This document shows positions 22,388 to 36,018 of a DNA stretch of 64,000 nucleotides, in pieces (positions within the stretch are counted from its first letter, which is position 1; every line of letters begins with the position of its first letter). Origin of the DNA: Agelaius tricolor (taxonomy: Eukaryota > Chordata > Aves > Passeriformes > Icteridae); assembly GCA_023055355.1 (NCBI GenBank), contig JALJCS010000001.1, positions 100,673,381 through 100,737,380 on the forward strand, given 5' to 3'. Made by a program: the position numbers and the translations under genes. Under the pieces are notes generated by a model that saw only the letters and a program-made list of their open reading frames with translations, was not told where the DNA came from and ran no database searches.

Positions 22388-25300
22388 TTACCAGCTACAT
22401 GGAAAGAAACCAGTATCCAAGCAAGAATTTTTAACAAAAGGCAGGATATAAATTAACTGTAAAGTGGAGTCAAGTCTTAGTGTGTTGAGAGTAGTAGTAA
22501 AAATTTCCATTGTTCTCAATGGGAGCAAAATTTAGCCTACGGGTTATATGACATTCATTAAAATATTCATAAGTTGTAATATAAGGTTGAATAGAAATAT
22601 CATTCATATTTCATTAATATGTCAAGGTGAAAACTAATGGAGTATAGATATCACAGTTTTAAGAGCAGCTTTTTTGCTTGTATTTCACATTTCTCTCCTT
22701 GACCCTTTTACACTTTCTGGGTCATGTAGAACAATCACACTATTTAATTTGCAACGCCTGTCAAAAAACTCTGGCAATACAGCTGAATGGAGGAAGCAGA
22801 AAGACACATTCCAACTTTTGGGGGACTGAAGCAAGCAAATGTCACTGATTTAGAAATCCTCCTTATGCAGGAGGCTGTGCCAGCAGCCATGGTTTCACCA
22901 TTCCTAATGATTGCATCAAGTTGCACATGACCAGCAGCACTCAATACAGCTCCATGACCTGCAGGAAACCATTCCATTTGTAAAAGGTCAAACATCTTTT
23001 GCCTTCAGCTTTTGAAATGAAGAAGAGAAAACAATTTCAGGGCTATTTACTACCCAGTTCTCTGACAGCTTTTGTCCTAACTTCCTCTAAGAGATATTTG
23101 CTTTTATCGTTACAGTACTTTGAGTAAATATGATGCTTGTGGCTACAAAAAAAAAGGCAAAAAAAAAAGCATTTGATTTTTTTTCTTTGAGTCATAAAGC
23201 TTTTGTCTTGTTTCTAAATTCAGAGTGTCTCCCTGGAAATACTTTCTTTTTTAGGGTTAATGACTGATGTCCTTTCTATACATTTTAGGTAGTCAGATAA
23301 GAATACAGATGATGCTAGAACAATACTATAAATATGGAAACAAATTTATGATAGTTTTACTATTAAGGTAAATATGACCACTCTCAAAATCAAACCAATT
23401 TTTTTACTGCCAAGGTTCAATTTTATATTGCATTTCTAATCCTTTTCTATGCTGCTGATAATTAAATTAGGCAGTTCTGATGGCACTTCAATTACAGCCA
23501 TCCCCAGAGGAAACACTGCAGAAAACCTAAAGGATCATTTTCAGATAGAAATAGTCATGGCAAGTGAAATTGCTGACATTCAGGGTTGTTTCTGTGTTTC
23601 CTAGGGTCTACTTTATATCTACAAGATATAAACTTCCTAGAATTCTGTTTAAACACAAATGTACATACATGGGCAATACAATGTCTAAACAGACAATTGA
23701 GTCCAGAAAGAACCGTAAATTATCAGGCATAATAAGCATACAAAACCTACTAAGACAGGCCAATCCCTTAAATCAAAATAAACAACATCTCAGTCACATT
23801 CTTGTGCATTTTCTTGCAAGAAAAATTTATGAGACACCTGTGGTGAACCTAAAGATGTTTTCCAATGTATTAGAAAGTCACAGCACAACAGAAAAACTCT
23901 TGGCACAAAACTTTGCTAACAGGAAAGGGAGGCATGGAATGACAAGAAGAGTGTATGCCATATAGGGAGTAAGTTAGCAGGAAATACCAGTAAAGCTTAT
24001 CATAATATTGCCCAAAATATGCTGTATCTCAGGATTATCATTCCCTTGTACAGGCATTCTGATTCTTCCCTCAAAACAGAAAAAACTTCTATAGTATCCA
24101 GCAATACTTTTCTTTCCAACATTTCCCTTGTTGTTCCTGCTGCTTCCTTTTGAAAGCATCCCTAAAGCACCATCAGGTTTATGATTCTATAAATCTGCAA
24201 GAAAGAATTACAGTGCAATAATGGTCATCTGCCTCTAAATTAAAACTGTATCATAACACTGGGGGCTGGTATCTATAACCTTGTTAAAGCCTACTAGTAA
24301 AACATTAAAAGAAGGAAAAAAATCTTTTCCCAACATGATGCATATTATATAATTATGATGTTAGTAAAACCCTTCAGTGTAACCATGAGAGAAAAAGAAA
24401 AAAACAGTAAATAATTCCTAAGAAGGGACAAAAGAGTAAATAATATGACAATATGGAGAGATGGCTCTTGGTGGAGCCTGTAGGGGTGGCACACCCATTG
24501 TCACCTTAGCTTAGAGATGGTCACTGACAGCTTTTAGTCAAAGAGTAATTTTTCTAGTTAGGATAAAATTAAACATTTCTCTCATATCTTGTATATTAAT
24601 AATTTTACCACCACACTATCCTTGATGGTACTCCACTCTACTAAAGTAAGACAATAAAAGAAAAACAGTGAAGTGTTCCTTTGGCATCCATTCCCTAAAC
24701 CCAAGACATCAACACAGGAATAAGAAATAAATATTTGATTTACAAACCAAATGAAATGTCTTTTTCAAGAGCCAGGTTTAGAATTGGAGGATTGCAGTGC
24801 TACATAATCCAGTAGAAGCAGGATTATTCTGAGGACACCTTATCCTATACCTGAATATAGATGTTACCACAAGCTTGCTCTGATTCACTCTTCACTCCAC
24901 AGCTTTGCTTATTCATCTCTTACAGATTTATTTTCTTTGTCTTTTTTGCTCTTCTCTTCTCTCATCTTTCCATGTAAAGTAGCAAATAATTCATTTGTAA
25001 CAGTCTCTCACTCTGGATTAACCTCTGTGTGTTTAATTGATTTTCCAACTTTTTAAAGGGACGTCTTTCAAGATTTCTGCTTTTTTCTTTCTCTTTCCTG
25101 AATCCCTCCTAACTTTTCTGAGTAAAATAAATTTTTTTCTGAACTTCTGAATTTCTTGTGTTCAAACATTACCTTCATAACCTGTCAACTTTTACTGGTG
25201 TCTTTGCAAATTTATTGTACTCTTCTTTCACAGACAACATTCATATATAAAGCTGTATGTTATATCATTTTGTTGAATCATCTTGAAGTAGCTGGTGATA

Positions 25301-28300
25301 GTCTTTTTTTTCCCAATCAAAATTCAAGTTCAACATTCCTAGTAAGAGAAACAGAAAGATTACATTGCTTTATATCACTTTTTAATGCAAATTAAGAGCA
25401 CCAAATTCTCAAAGAAAATTTTTATTTGTCAAGATGACCTAGTAGAAGGAAATATCATCTAAGGTTTTGTATAATATTTCTTTCCAGGGTGAGGGCTCCT
25501 GCAAGCTTCTTTAATATTCTGTATAAAACAAAGTAAGGAAATATGAGGAGTTACTCTTTTTTTCCTTGGAGTTTTGGGAGTAATGTTCTGTTCCTTCATG
25601 CATTCTGAATATATCAGCCCAGGTAGAAAACTCCCACTCTGTATTTTATGGGTGTAACTCTTAGGTATTATTTTTTATATTATGTTCTTGTATATCATAA
25701 ATATATATGCCTACATATTTAACTATCAGCACAGTAAAAGTGCTTCAGCACTTGTCCGTACAACAACATTATGAGAAAATAAAAGGTTTATTTATCATGA
25801 ACATTTTTAACAACTATTATTGCATGACTGCTCTTAGGATCCTGATATCCAAATAAATAATTACAAGGGATTTGTCTTACATATTTTTCTACTGCACCAG
25901 TACAAGCTGAGTAAACAAACTGAAATCTAAAATTCACTGGAAAGTCACAAAAGATCTGTCTGTGTCCTCTAAGCACCTTTTGTGAATGCAGCTGAAAAAT
26001 AATCTTCGTTCTCTTTATTGTCCATTGAAAGCAAAATAGACCTGTGATTTAATGTGAAAGAAACAAATCCTCAAGTTACAAAATTCAGATCTAGATAGCA
26101 AATGTCAAGAAATCAGTGTTACATATCAAACTCAAATTATCTAACAAAATGCAAAACAATCACATAGCAAGGAAAACTGGACTGGTAAGTCTGAGGTACT
26201 AAATTCGGCCATAAGTGGATGAATCTAAAAAAAAAAATAATAGCATAGTATTCCAAACGATTTGATCTTTATTTTTTTATTTATTTGAGCATTTTTCAAT
26301 GCTTGGAAATAATAGAATTGTTAGAAATTCTGACACAATGGACACTGGGTTTTCCCATTGCTTACAGGTTTTACCTTTCAAGATCATTGAAAGTTGCCAA
26401 AAATATCTAATATCAAAAAGTGGGATGTAATTCTTTTTCCTTGCTGTAGGACCATTTTTAATATTCCTTCAAATCAGGTTTACTATTCTGCTTCATTGCT
26501 TAATGAGGCCTCAGATTAATCTAAAAAGAGTCAATAAATCATAAACTCTTTTATTCATGCTCAAAGTGCATTCAATCAATTTTACCCACTGCTGAGCTTT
26601 CAGTATCATCAAATGTCTGATCTATCTTTGTGCATTTGCTAAATAATTTGAAAATATTACATTGACTGATTATACATTATTTTGAAGCACATAGAATCTA
26701 TAGTTATATTATGATTTCTCAAGCAGGCAAAAACTTCTTCATTTGTTGTTGGGAGTGTATGAACATGATTATTGACAGCACACACAAGGTAGCTTTTACA
26801 CACAAAAAAAGCTTTACCTATACAAAAAGACTTTTTAAACATGTTTCTGTGTTATACCAAGGCTCTAAACTACATCTCAATTTCCCACTCTAAGATTTGA
26901 GACTAGCCTGTAGTACTCAGACAAAAGAGTCAGAAGAGCCTTATTGCTTTTATTCTTAATTGATGGCAGAGTGATAAGAAAGTGCACAAATAGCAGATAG
27001 AAAAGGTAATGGGCATGAGATTTGGCTGGAGTGCATTGGCACAGTTCAAAGGAAGAGGATGGCCCTACATCCCCTGAGGAGTCTATCTAGTCCATTTGTC
27101 TTTCTATGCAGCCTTTTGTATTGGTTGTCCAACAGGCATTCTCAACAGAATGTGATTTTTCAGTTTTTGGTGTCCTACTAACAGCATAACCATAAAGAGG
27201 TATTGATAGGGAATGCTTTGATGCACAAAGGAGACAAAAAGAGGTTGACGAAATGGTCTTAGATAATGGAAGGTGCTCAATGTTCTTCTTGAAGGACTTC
27301 AAAACATCAGACAGTATTTCTTACAAACTGATGAGTACTATAGCCAACTCATAAAGGATTACCATAGTTGACTGTGAACAGACTTTCAGCATCATGAAAG
27401 TCTAGGCATTGTCTTACCTCTTACCTCAGTTGTTTGTTTGCTTTAAAGAATTAAATAATGTCTGATCTTGTCCTCTGAAAAACAGGTGTAGATAAGTACC
27501 CTCAGGTCATGGATTTTGATAGAAGAAAGAATCTGAGGTATGATAAAAGGAAGCAGAACACCCTGTTTAATCCTCACTATTTCCTGAATTTAGCTGCTCC
27601 ATGTTTGCATCAAAGTTTTTTTAGGGTGGTACCCTAAAGACCTGCTTTTTCTTAAGAACTGATTATACAACTCTTCCAAGACTATATCCTGGCACCCAGC
27701 AAACAGAAAATTAAGACAGTGCTCTGAGGCAAGGCAGCACATAAATCCTGACTTGAACATTCAAACTGAAGGATTGCTGGCATAATGCATTTGAAATGCA
27801 TTCAACATTAGAAATTTTAAATAGAATATGAAATTAGATTTGTGATACCTATACAAAGTTAATTCTAACTCCACACTCCTCTGTGTAACTATTTGTGTCT
27901 ATGCTACTTTTTTCTTTCATTGTAAATTCCAGAAAAGTGTAGTGGAACTGGCAGCCATAGCAGGTATAAAAAAGGGACAGAAGAAGTTAATTTCAAGGTA
28001 TTATAAATTCTTCTTTTCAGTCTTCAGATCAAGAGATTTTGATAGGCACAGCAAAATAAGGTATTAATTTACTTTGGAATAAGGGAAATACAATACACTT
28101 AAAACTCAGAAAAGTTAGAAACAATGCTGATAAATAATTGAAACAGACAAATACCATGGAAGAGATAAGAGAAACACATTGTCATAAAAACAGATTATGT
28201 TTTCCTTTTGTCAACACAGAATTAATAGCTGAATGCTTTAATGGGGTTTTATTTTACTAAGACTTCATTACATTTTCAAGACATGCTACTAAAGAACATT

Positions 28301-30684
28301 TATTAGCACATTATGAAGTGTTATAAATAATTGAAACTAAGCTGCCATTGTCAGTTGAATAAGGGCTTGCAATTCATTATTATTACATTTACCCCCCCCC
28401 AGCTCAGTTCACAAAATTCAAGGATTTTCATTAAATGTGGAACTCACTACACCAATAGAGAAATGTCCTGACACTACTGGCATTCCTGGCTTTGCCAGCT
28501 TGGGTCAGGGACTGATGGTAACTTGCAAGATGGGCTCCTGCCTTAGCACACTCCTTCCCTGGCCTCCTCTGTACTCACCTGAAGAGTGACAGAGTAATTC
28601 AAAGAGAGAGATTACACAGTGCAGCTTAACAGAGTGATGCAGATCTTCTTGGCACAGTAGCATCACTTTGGAAGTCCTGAATGCAGGAAGGAGAATTGAA
28701 GGGGTGTCCTGAGATGTCCCTCAGGAGCCGGGGTCCTCAGCAAGTGCTGATCATTGTGAGTGACACAAAAAGGCCCTGATGACTGTGAAAATAGCAAAAA
28801 TACTACCCCAGATGCTATTCCTCATGACACAATCTCACCCCACACTAATTATTAGATGGAAGAAGTTTTTTTGCATTTTGATGCTCAGCATGCTTTCTTT
28901 ACTAGAAAAGCAGTAACTTGTGTATCATCCTGATTGATTCAGCCATTCCTTAATTTAGTTCAGAGAGTCAATCAATATTTTGTATAATGTGGTGTGTGTT
29001 TTGATAAGCAAAGAATTGCCTCCTGAATCACTTCTTAGGCACTGAATATAAAATCACCATATCATTTATTATTCCAGTTTGATAAGCAACTGTGCTTGAA
29101 TTGGTCATTGATTAGAGTTTTGTGTCAGATTACAATAGGAACTTGGTTGCTATTCCTTTAAAACAGTAGCTGCAACAGTCTAACCAGTTCTTACATTCCT
29201 GTAAATTCCAATATTATTTGGTATCCAAGACAAACACAAACCATGGCTATATTTTCTAGTGTTTTAGATTAGTATATTTTTCTTGTTGCATATGCTGTGA
29301 AAACACCCAATTCTGTGGGATTTCAGACCCACTTATCAGGAAACAGTTCCATGTTCTCAAGTGTTACACCTGGAAAAGCCGCCTGTAGTGAAAATGTACT
29401 ATAAATGTATGGTATGATGTAAGAGGTTTCCAGAGGCATACATACCAAAGTGTTTTCCATAATTGACAATATATGTACTGTGCAAATGTAAAAGATCAAA
29501 AGTTTCTATGGCCACCAGTGTATAAATTACTCTTATTGTTGTTACATGTAATAATACTTTTATTTTTAACAGTGTTTATTGAAGGTTTTAATTAATGCTA
29601 TTAGAAATATATTCATTCTCAAGAGAATTAAAATTTCTACTAATATTTACTTACAAAAAATGCAGCACTTTTGATTGGTGTGTAACCTGAAAAGCTCATT
29701 GATGCTGAAATGTATTTTGGAGTAGTACATCCCATTTTATGTTAAGGTAGAAACCTTTTGTTGATACATTTTTATTAGTGAGATATTTACTTGTAAACAA
29801 GTTCTGTCTTTCAATTTTTGCAAATTCAACTGTTTCTGATACTTTTTCTCTAAGCTAAACCATTATATGCCTTTGCCATCAGAATTTGTTGCTGTGAAAA
29901 TGGTTATCATATCAAAAAAACAAGATCATGACCTCAGGTGAGGAATAATGAGGAGGAGTAGATGAAATTTTCTGGCTATGAGATACCATCAGATGGGCAC
30001 AAGAAAGAGTTGAAAAAAACAAAGCCTTTATATGTTTTTAAGATGATAATGTTTAATTGAAGATCTATTGACTTGTTTGTCTTCCCCTGGAAAAGATTAT
30101 TATCTTCAGGTGTTCCATACACACAGTGTAAAAACAGCCAGAATGATGTTACCTTGAGCAAAAAGATTTTAAGAGATGGAGAGAGGAAATTATACTTTTT
30201 GCCCAAAAGCACTCTGTGAGGAAATTTTTATACAAAGTAAATCAAATACTGTTCATTTTTTACAAATTGGTAAACAGCTTTGTGTATCTGCAAGCTAAAT
30301 CAAACACCCAAAGGACAGATGCAGTGGCCAAGACTTTGGTTTAATTACTAACACTCACTGAAAAATCCTGGATCGATGCAGATTCTAAAGACACAGAAAT
30401 ATATTTCATTCTGCAAGGAGTGCCATAGCTTTGGAATACAGATTATTACATGAGAGAAAATAAAATTTTTATTCTCTTCCTAGACTGCTGAAATTTCACT
30501 ATTTAAGACCTATTTATGTTTGTCTGTGCAATCACTCTCAGGCACTCAAGAGCCCAGAACATTTAAACTGCTTACAGTGTTTGCTTCTCTCAATGACACA
30601 TTGAGAATCTTTCAAATTGCCAGCTAAAGTAATTAATTGTGACAGGACTAAAAGTGATGCAGTAATGAATCCTGAAGAAGTGTT
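22388..30684. other. Long AT-rich unique stretch, no supported gene
   Basis: About 8.3 kb without a recognisable gene or interspersed repeat. Frames at 22744-22995 (-, 83 codons) and 23564-23965 (+, 133 codons) are the longest; neither is recognised. A C9 homopolymer lies at 28392-28400, and the less AT-rich patch 28440-28800 is unassigned. Confidence 0.5.
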
Positions 30685-30956
30685 GAGAATGAAGGAATGA
30701 TGCTAAGCTTGGGAAGGAGGGAGGAAGGGAGGTGGTTTGGAGGAGTTTTTTCCTTGTTTCTCACCTTCCCACGCCACTTTAATTTTTTTTAATTGACAAT
30801 AAATTTAATTAATTTTTCCCAAGTCAAGGCTATTTTGAACATGACAGTAGCTGGTAAAGAAGCTTTCCTAGCTTGTGTTCTCCCTCTATCCTGTTGAAAA
30901 GGGATGTTATAGGGGAGCTGGGTGGGTATTTGGCAGCCAGTCAAAATCAACCTACA
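30685..30956 (+). mobile_element. Avian ERV LTR, 3' end only
   Basis: The order of landmarks matches the 3' third of the LTR at 37396-38458: GCTTGGGAAGGAGGGAGGAA, a T-rich tract with CTCACC, AATAAATTTAATTAATTTTT (signal AATAAA at 30798-30803), CCCAAGTCAAGGCTATTTTG, ACAGTAGCTGGTAA, then TAGGGGAGCTGGG and the closing GGCAGCCAGTCAAAATCAAC ending near CCTACA. The right end looks close to the genuine LTR terminus and the left end is truncated. It has no adjacent retroviral coding sequence. Confidence 0.8.
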
Positions 30957-33591
30957 TCACTCAGTTAGTTGTCCTGCAAAAACAGATACTGCAGACACAC
31001 TCTGGATGGTAGGATATTGCATGACTCCTCTGTGGCTCCCAGACTCACACAACTGTTTGACTCATTTAGAGAACACAAGTGAGCTTCAATAATGACTGCA
31101 TAGTGCCATATCTGAAACCATCTGTCTCCTCTGACACAGAAAAGAAAGAAGGCAAGAGGGAGCAAGAGAAAGTTCAAGAGAGGAAGAGATAAAGAAATGG
31201 ATGGCTGTGCCTCCCCTTGCTGTGCAGACTGGGGGTGAGTTCTCTTACCTGAACCTCAACATCTGGTGCCATTCAAGGCTACTTCATGACTCCTCCATTA
31301 GGGCATCTGACCTGTGACCACTGCTCCAGAAAGGGTCTCATTTCTGCCACCCACGTCTGGCTATCCTGAACATCCCATATAATTGCCAATGGCCCTGAGC
31401 ACACCCATATATTCAACCAAATCATGACCCCAGTCTTTATTGAATCTAATGGAATGTAGGCACCAAGCACAAATTTATGTATCTTAACCCTCAATTCAAT
31501 CCCGCTCCTATGTTAGTCTCCAACTGAATTCTGCTTCCATAAATCTAGTTGTAGGTTTCTGGACAATGACCAGATTCAGTCTAGAAACTGCTTAGCTGCA
31601 TTACCAGGGCACTATATCTCCTCAGTTCCAGCTGAGGAAATGGATTGTTTCCCTGCTGTGGCTTTTACCCTTTTCCTCCTTTTCTGCTGCGTGGCTATAG
31701 AAATTGCTGCAAATGTCTTGGCTTAGAGTCAGGAAAATGGAAAATTAGATTCACATATCTGGACCTTTCACTATGTGGACAGAATAAAGGTGTGACTTGC
31801 TGCACTTATCAGCATAGATGCATTCATTATAAAAGCCAAAAAATAAATGTTTTGTTTCTAATACTGAAATGCAATGAAACAAAAATCCAGGCCTCCCTTA
31901 TTACAATTTCAGAATTAATGTCTGTTTTCAGCAGACTGTCATTTGTGTTGTGACATTTTTTGCCAAAACAAAAAGACCTAAGCAATGGAAATAATCACAC
32001 AGGATATACACTGAAATGTTGGTTTGTAATTATAATATTAGACTTGGAACAATTTGTTTTTAACAAGATAGTTCAACAGATGTTATTAATTAAATTTTTT
32101 AAATGAAACAAAATGCTCCATCTCCTAATTAATTAGATGCTCTGTATCCTTTGAAGAAAAAAGGAGAAATATATATTAAAAAAATTATCTCTATTATTAA
32201 ATGGAAAATAACTATGTTTCTAAAAAATTATAGCATGCAAGTTTATCCAATTATCCAGTCTATATATGTGGAGAGCTGTGATGTGGAAGGTGCTTTTATT
32301 CTTCTTACTCATTTGTTCAGGTTTGTTTTAAAAGTTACATCTACCTTTGCTGAGAAAAAAGACCTTTTTTTTCCTCACCCCTGCTTTTTTATTGCTGGTA
32401 ACTTACATTCAGAAAGGGTTTAGTTAAGTCCTATTTCTTCTGGTACCTGTATCATCAGTAGAATTGGATCTAAATTGTAATTTATGAGGCCATTCAGTTA
32501 CACAGCAGAAACAAGACTGTATCTTATGACATGCTGAGGCCAATAGTAGAAGAAAATGGTGTTCTCTAACTGCAGGAGAAAGTGCAATTTGTCTTCAGAT
32601 CTTTTATGATGGAGCTGAGAAACAAGAAAACATCACCAGAAAGAGATTTCAAAGCTTTTCTTATTGCTGGTTGATTTTTCTAAGCTTTCTGTCAATGGGA
32701 AATAAGCATTTTGTTTCAATTTAAACTCACAACAATGCCACCACATCTGTGTTATAACCTTTCACACAAGTAATTTTTTACTACAATATCCCAGCTAAGA
32801 GGGACTCAACAAAACACAATTAATTGACAAACACAATTAATTGACATTATCTTTCATGACCATTCACAAATTAGTTCAGTATTGGAGCTAGGTTTGGAGC
32901 CTCTTGGGTTTCCATCTACTGCCCACTAATTGGCCCTTCTAAGGCTATTTAAGGACAATAGATGGACTTTTCTAATATCTGTCAAATTATTCACATGGTT
33001 CCAGAACTTTCTTTATTCCCCTTTAGGCAGTTTGATATAGAGATTGTCATGTGCTGAGGAAATACTGCAAGAAAAGTTTGAATTACCTAAGATTGTAAAA
33101 AAAAGTATATTTATGAGTAATCTTAAAGTTACAGCCATATTCAACATTATTCTCTAAACCCAGTTTTGAATGTTCAACTCCAAAGTGTTCAGCAAAAATT
33201 TCCTGAGGTACCTGAAGAGTGGGAAGGCAGATGTAGAGGTTACACCAGCAGCTGTAGGGCAGAACTGTTGTTAAGATGGTGCTGTGGAAAGCAATTAACC
33301 TGAAGACCTTTCACTATTTGTGAAAATAGCTGGAAAGGCATGCTACTAAATTTAATTGAAGAATATTTGTGCCTATTCTCTGTTAATTTGTATTTTTACT
33401 TAAAGAAAAGCCCATTTAACAAAATTTTGAAGTTGCTGTTAAAAAGACTTAAGAATTGAACTCTATTCTTATTTGGAAAGTTTTAAGATCTACAGTAGTA
33501 TAATCTCACTTCTAAATAATGTCCTTTGATCTCAGTACTTCACAGATGACTGTGAAGACACATAAATTCCTTTGTGCTGAAATGAGAGAAG
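30957..33591. other. Unique DNA, no supported gene
   Basis: Mostly AT-rich. The 31190-31430 patch is more balanced but carries no recognisable frame or repeat. A perfect 17-bp tandem duplication at 32813-32846 is listed separately. Confidence 0.5.
32813..32846. repeat. Perfect 17-bp tandem duplication
   Basis: AACACAATTAATTGACA occurs twice head to tail without a mismatch. Confidence 0.92.
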
Positions 33592-33661
33592 AGAGAAGAG
33601 AAGAGAAGAGAAGAGAAGAGAAGAGAAGAGAAGAGAAGAGAAGAGAAGAGAAGAGAAGAGA
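33592..33661. repeat. Perfect (AAGAG)14 pentanucleotide tract
   Basis: Seventy bases of exact period 5, all purine on the + strand, with a GA-rich lead-in from about 33583. The ORF across it reads a repeating Arg-Glu-Glu-Lys pattern only because a 5-base unit gives a 5-residue cycle in every frame. Perfect purity suggests recent expansion. Confidence 0.97.
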
Positions 33662-34177
33662 GAAGAATTGTCACTTGTTTCTCTTTTCTTTCACACTACC
33701 ATTATTCAGTGCTGCAATATCAGATATGCCTTCCACTTAAGTACCAAGAGAGATATTTAAATTTGTTTGGTTTTACAGATGAGTCATGCATTTAAATCCA
33801 AGAGTAATATGTGATCCTAATTGCCAGTTTCAGGTCTCTAATTTTATTCTTGAGTTTTTGCCATATCTCAGAATCTATCACACTGAATCTAATACCTGTG
33901 TAAAACTTATGCTAATATATTAATTTTACTTTCATAACCACTGAGGCTTTTATCTAGGTGTTTTATATTATTATATTCTGTTAATAAATGTGACCTTCTA
34001 GATTTATTTGGAGGCTCTTTTCCTGGTTTTAGTAATTGTCTTCTGTTCTTCATTTCCCAAGTAAATTGAAAGACCTTATTACTAATGTTTTGCTCTAGCA
34101 GACAACTCAGAATATTTTAGCAATTTATATAACCATTCCTGATCATTATAAAAACTCATCAGTTTTAAAAATAAACG

Positions 34178-34203
34178 ATTATTATTTTTATTATTATTAT
34201 TAT
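34178..34203. repeat. Imperfect (ATT)n microsatellite
   Basis: A run of ATT units with one T insertion; the last 16 bases are perfect. Confidence 0.85.
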
Positions 34204-35994
34204 CTCAGCAGTTGTGTTGGCCTGTGAAAAAAACAGAGCTCTTCCTTAAGCTTTCTAGCATTTATCTTTTCTTAAGAGTTCAAAAAATATAGTTGGCGAG
34301 TACCATTTTGTCTTTTTGATTGAAATTATTGAATTAAAGCAAATTTTATTTAGAACCTAGAAGTAGCTCACTTCTGAGTTGTTATACTCTAATTAGAAAT
34401 ATAGTTTAGGGGTTCATTTGCTCATAAAAAATAAAATGAAAAAACAAAAACCAAAAAAAAAAAAAAAAAACTGAGAATTGTTGTCATATTACCAGAGATA
34501 GTTAGAAAATTCTACTCTGCTTACCTACTCTACAGCAATGTGTAAATAATTAATATTTTGGAAGTAACAGTGCAGATATCACTCATAAAACAAGTATAAG
34601 GAAACTCTGGTTGTATAACTCATCACAGCAACAACTTATGTATAGCACCTGAGCCAGTTCTTATTAATTTTTGCTCTGGTAAAGATACCAGAACCTGATA
34701 TCCTATAATACTAAAGTTCAAAGATGTATGATTTATCTTAAATGCTTTGTACCTTGAGCTTTGAATGTCTGATGAAGAAGGCAATGATGTCTGGACATGA
34801 ATTAATTGAAATACTGATTAAGGATGCAGCTAGCTTAACAATGTGTTTAATATTGTTACTTTAAGGAAAGAAAAAGCTTTGCTTATCTTTACAAGCATAC
34901 TGAAGTATTAAATTTAATGCATTCCAAATATGAATTAAACAAATATTATCTTACTGATCTGGGTAGCATCTTAAGTTTCAGAAGTTGCGCACTTTTCTTC
35001 AATATTACCTTTTATAACACTTTTCTGATCAACAGAAAAAAATTAGTTAGTATCCTTTTTATTTAAAAACTGCTTTCCTTATTTCCTTATATAAAACAAA
35101 TTTTACAAGAATCTGATCATTTTCTGCTTTTTTAAAAAAATAATTATGATTTTGAACACTAGTGAGTAAAATTCATAGACCTTCCTCATATCCCTGAGTT
35201 AATCTAAATTGAGTAACAAACTTTATAGCTGATAAGAACGTAGAGTTTGAATCATACGTTTGTTTATATGTGATTGTGAAGGCAATTTAAGGCCACATAT
35301 GTGAAGCAGTCACAATAATGAAGGCCCTATCAAGATTTTGGCATTAGAACAGAATTGTTTTCTGATTAAAATGAACTAGCTTTTGTTCTGTAGCTCAAGA
35401 GCACACAGAGAAATAAAAATTCTCCTCCACCCCACAAATTATTACTTTGTTTGTTTTCTTCTCTTTCTTTCAAGCAACTAACACAAGCTGGGAAACAATT
35501 TATAGTACAATTCTCTCTTTTTAATTATTCAAGCAGTCTGACGCTTCCAATTTTCCAGCCAAATTCTTAGTCTCTGCATGAGGTAAATTTTATTTGCAAA
35601 CATACAGAAATTAAAGTAAATCTTTGGCCCTTCTTAACTATCTTATGAGGGGAATCTTTCAAAAAGGCACTAGCCTGAATAGTAGAAGGCAAAAACCTGT
35701 AGTGTGTAATTTGTCATAGAAAACGTAATTTAAGAGAACTTTGCACCAACTCCTTTCAGATATAATTGGTTTGAATTGGCTGAGTCATTATCATATGTGT
35801 TCTGGTATTCTTTTTTCCTTTTTTTTTTTCCAGTTTGTTATGCTTTATTGACTTTTTTTTTTCTTTTATTGAAACAAATGAGTTTGCCATTCAGCAGAGG
35901 TGGACTGATATTTAAGTAGATGAGTGTTTTGCATATAAATGAACAGTTAAATTATTGAGCATTAATTCCCCATGTGATATTAGAGTTTACAATA

Positions 35995-36018
35995 TTTTTC
36001 CTCAGATTTTTCCTCAGA
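35995..36018. repeat. 12-bp tandem duplication TTTTTCCTCAGA x2
   Basis: Two exact head-to-tail copies. Each copy contains a TTTTTCCTCAG, so the duplication doubles a splice-acceptor-like motif. Confidence 0.9.

Noticed and set aside
24150..24200. TTTATGATTCTATAAATC, resembling a plus-strand CR1 3' end
   Set aside because: No CR1 3' UTR sequence precedes it, so a single octamer-like match is not enough.
33519..33740. 73-codon frame with an Arg-Glu-Glu-Lys repeat
   Set aside because: It is a translation of the AAGAG microsatellite; a 5-base repeat gives a 5-residue cycle in any frame.
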